This document shows positions 5,953-6,883 of a stretch of 6,883 nucleotides of DNA, one piece after another. Origin of the DNA: JAGXLC01 sp046545815 (GTDB lineage Bacteria > Bacteroidota > Bacteroidia > Bacteroidales > UBA12077); NCBI GenBank assembly GCA_046545815.1, contig JBKGZA010000175.1:1-6883 (forward strand). Reading direction: 5' to 3'. The notes under the pieces are model-generated. The model was not told the origin of the DNA and ran no database searches. It saw only the letters and a program-made list of their open reading frames with translations. The position numbers and the translations under genes were made by a program. Every line of letters begins with the position of its first letter. Within the stretch, counting starts at the first letter, position 1.

Positions 5953-6576
5953 TTACAAAAATTCCGGTTGAAATCCCAGTTTTTCAGATAGTTTGGCTTC
6001 TCCTTCATTGAACATCTCCACTTTCCTCCGGTGTAGCAGCTCGGTGGCACTTTCATAGCTTCTCAGTTCGTAAACCCTGGAAGTATTAGGCGCTTAAAGC
6101 GCAACCTGAACCAACATGTTGTTCAAACTTAATCTAAACATTGGTTTCTTCCGCGAGTTGTTATCGGTCACACTGAGATGGGGAGTTGCAGAGAAGGCTC
6201 TGAGTAAGAAGCTTTCAATCTTTTCATAAGGAGGTGAATCATGGGGAGCTTCAATATATTCTTCACCCGCCTTTTGATATTCTTCATCCTGTTCAAGCTT
6301 CCTGTCCAGCGTTTCAAATTCTTCCAGGGAGGAAAAGGGGATCAGTACCATTATATAATTCTGTTCTCTTTCGTCCATTTCCCGGGGCTTAAATACACCT
6401 ACATCCGGGAGGCCTGCCCTTTCCAGGGCGGGAAGGTAAGCATTTTCGAGGTATTGATCCATGATCCATTCCTGTTCAGTATTATCGATCCGGTACATTT
6501 TAAGCTGGTAAAAGTCCCTCGTTTTCTGGGTATCACATGCAGTGAACTGGAGTAAAACAGAGGTCAGAAGATAATT
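5953..6576 (-). pseudogene. NIPSNAP-family lipoprotein pseudogene (no start, in-frame stop, C-terminal truncation)
   Basis: Read through one TAA, this single frame gives a Bacteroidota-type two-domain NIPSNAP protein. After a stop at 6577-6579 the frame opens with a lipoprotein signal remnant, LLTSVLLQFTAC, with the lipobox Cys at 6537-6535 but no ATG, GTG or TTG before it. Domain one follows (FYQLKMYRIDN, ENAYLPALERAG, VGVFKP, YIMVLIPFSSLEEFE, PPYEKIESFLLRAFS). The TAA at 6096-6094 interrupts the linker. The same frame then resumes with SRVYELRSYESATELLHRRK and VEMFNEGEAKL, the classic start of domain two, and ends in GFQPEFL and a TAA at 5953. Intact relatives, as I recall them, run about 75 residues further. 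An ATG at 6498 could still drive a 134-residue fragment of domain one without the signal. The family's biochemical role in bacteria is unclear. It lies upstream of, and on the same strand as, the hydrolase gene. Confidence 0.85.
6090..6146. repeat. palindrome-rich segment carrying the NIPSNAP premature stop
   Basis: Three inverted repeats crowd into 57 nt: GCGCTT-A-AAGCGC (6090-6102, containing the TAA stop), the perfect palindrome CAACATGTTG (6112-6121, extended by TGAA/TTCA with one bulged C), and AACCAA (6109-6114) against TTGGTT (6141-6146), extended by TGTT/AACA with a 2-nt bulge. The segment falls in the linker between NIPSNAP domains, which is about 20 residues longer here than I would expect. 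It may be a small in-frame insertion element. No target-site duplication is obvious. Confidence 0.3.
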
Positions 6577-6715
6577 CTAATCCCTGAATTATTTTTTCTC
6601 TTATGTTTAAGCTATTTGTTTTCAATTCAGATAATTGCTTTTTGATATAGTCTTTTTCTTCTTCGAAAGACATATCCATAATCTCACGACTTAATTTGTC
6701 ACGTATCGCACGCAT
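6533..6715 (-). CDS. short charged hypothetical protein, 3' end probably chimeric
   Basis: A 60-residue ORF. Residues 1-33 (MRAIRDKLSREIMDMSFEEE, then KDYIKKQLSELKT) look like a real small protein: one amphipathic, charged, helical unit. It resembles, from memory only, the short IRDxxS...FEEE...YI proteins that sit beside toxin genes in many bacteria. No toxin partner is visible. From about residue 46 (LSSDLCFTPVHCM) the frame lies on top of the NIPSNAP signal-peptide coding sequence in another frame, so the natural C-terminus has probably been lost at a deletion junction. The frame is open 11 codons upstream of the ATG (SKDKKESVKE) with no alternative start codon. GGAA just before the ATG is too close to act as a good Shine-Dalgarno. 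Confidence 0.4.
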   Translation of the reverse strand: MRAIRDKLSREIMDMSFEEEKDYIKKQLSELKTNSLNIREKIIQGLELSSDLCFTPVHCM

Positions 6716-6802
6716 TTCCTTTACAGATTCTTTTTTGTCTTTACTCTTTTATTTGTTAAAACTTCTCAAACTCCTTGCAGGGCTGCCTATAACTTTACAG
6801 GA

Positions 6803-6822
6803 CCATCCATACCCATGGATGG
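6803..6822. repeat. perfect 8-bp hairpin CCATCCAT / ATGGATGG
   Basis: CCATCCAT (6803-6810), loop ACCC, then ATGGATGG (6815-6822) pair perfectly. No T-run follows on either strand, so it is not an intrinsic terminator. It overlaps the first codons of the open frame at the right edge and could hide that ATG in RNA, or be chance symmetry in coding sequence. Confidence 0.3.
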
Positions 6823-6883
6823 GGAAGAACATTTTCTGCAGCATGTTTCTGAAGCTATGCGGGAAATAGAGAAAATCTGCAGG
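6815..6883 (+). CDS. possible 5' fragment of an unidentified ORF running off the window
   Basis: From an ATG at 6815 the frame is open to the last base (23 codons, MDGEEHFLQHVSEAMREIEK then ICR) with a helical, charged pattern typical of real protein. The same frame also stays open for more than 15 codons upstream (AAYNFTGPSIP), so the ATG may not be the true start. This could instead be an internal piece of a gene whose 5' end was lost in the decayed zone. I do not recognise the family. An opposite-strand frame (ending RSFNK) is also open here, so the coding strand is not certain. Confidence 0.22.
   Translation, partial: MDGEEHFLQHVSEAMREIEKICR

Noticed and set aside
6094..6096. The in-frame TAA as a recoded sense codon in the NIPSNAP gene
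   Set aside because: Known recoding for Sec or Pyl uses TGA or TAG, and the gene also lacks a start and its C-terminus. Simple decay explains all three.
6761..6883. Minus-strand open frame at the right edge, ending with residues RSFNK
   Set aside because: It has no recognisable motif, and the plus-strand frame has a more protein-like, helical composition. It is not excluded, only less likely.
1..6883. CRISPR array, transposase, tRNA or rRNA gene, or a recognisable defence or secondary-metabolite system
   Set aside because: I saw no spaced direct repeats, no transposase motifs and no tRNA-like cloverleaf. The intact genes are metabolic enzymes or single exported hydrolases.

Overview
The window looks like a chromosomal segment from a member of the Bacteroidota. 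Two promoters match the characteristic TAnnTTTG -7 box. Shine-Dalgarno sequences are mostly weak or absent. The gene families (zwf-pgl, DUF1080/3-keto-disaccharide hydrolase, secreted endonuclease/exonuclease/phosphatase, NIPSNAP lipoprotein) are typical of that phylum. The species cannot be told from the sequence alone.

Layout. (1) 44-2296, minus strand: a two-gene operon for the oxidative pentose phosphate pathway, zwf (glucose-6-phosphate dehydrogenase) followed after 12 nt by pgl (6-phosphogluconolactonase). Together they turn glucose 6-phosphate into 6-phosphogluconate and make NADPH. (2) 2297-2573: a divergent promoter region. Each side has a TAnnTTTG box, and each box sits against a clean palindrome: a 14-bp perfect palindrome beside the zwf box, and a 9-9-9 inverted repeat that encloses the other box. 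(3) 2574-4106, plus strand: two exported enzymes, probably one operon. They are an endonuclease/exonuclease/phosphatase-fold hydrolase and a DUF1080 (PF06439) sugar-binding or hydrolase protein with a GTG start and a good Shine-Dalgarno. (4) 4107-4394: no intact gene. It holds a weak hairpin and, on the minus strand, what looks like a frameshifted remnant of a small membrane protein. (5) 4395-5888, minus strand: a markedly AT-rich, exported alpha/beta hydrolase with a full catalytic triad and a TPR-like C-terminal tail. (6) 5953-6576, minus strand: a decayed NIPSNAP-family lipoprotein gene. It has lost its start codon, carries an in-frame TAA in the linker between its two NIPSNAP domains, and stops early in the second domain. 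(7) 6533-6715: a short charged ORF that runs into the dead NIPSNAP gene. The last ~70 bases hold an unidentified open frame on the plus strand that runs off the edge.

The left 60% is ordinary, intact metabolism. The right 40% (from about 4107) is an accessory or decaying zone: gene remnants on both sides of a compositionally foreign hydrolase gene. I found no CRISPR array, transposase, tRNA, rRNA or clear defence system. The strongest candidates for a second look are the two promoter palindromes, the hydrolase-TPR gene, and the NIPSNAP pseudogene with its small palindromic insert.
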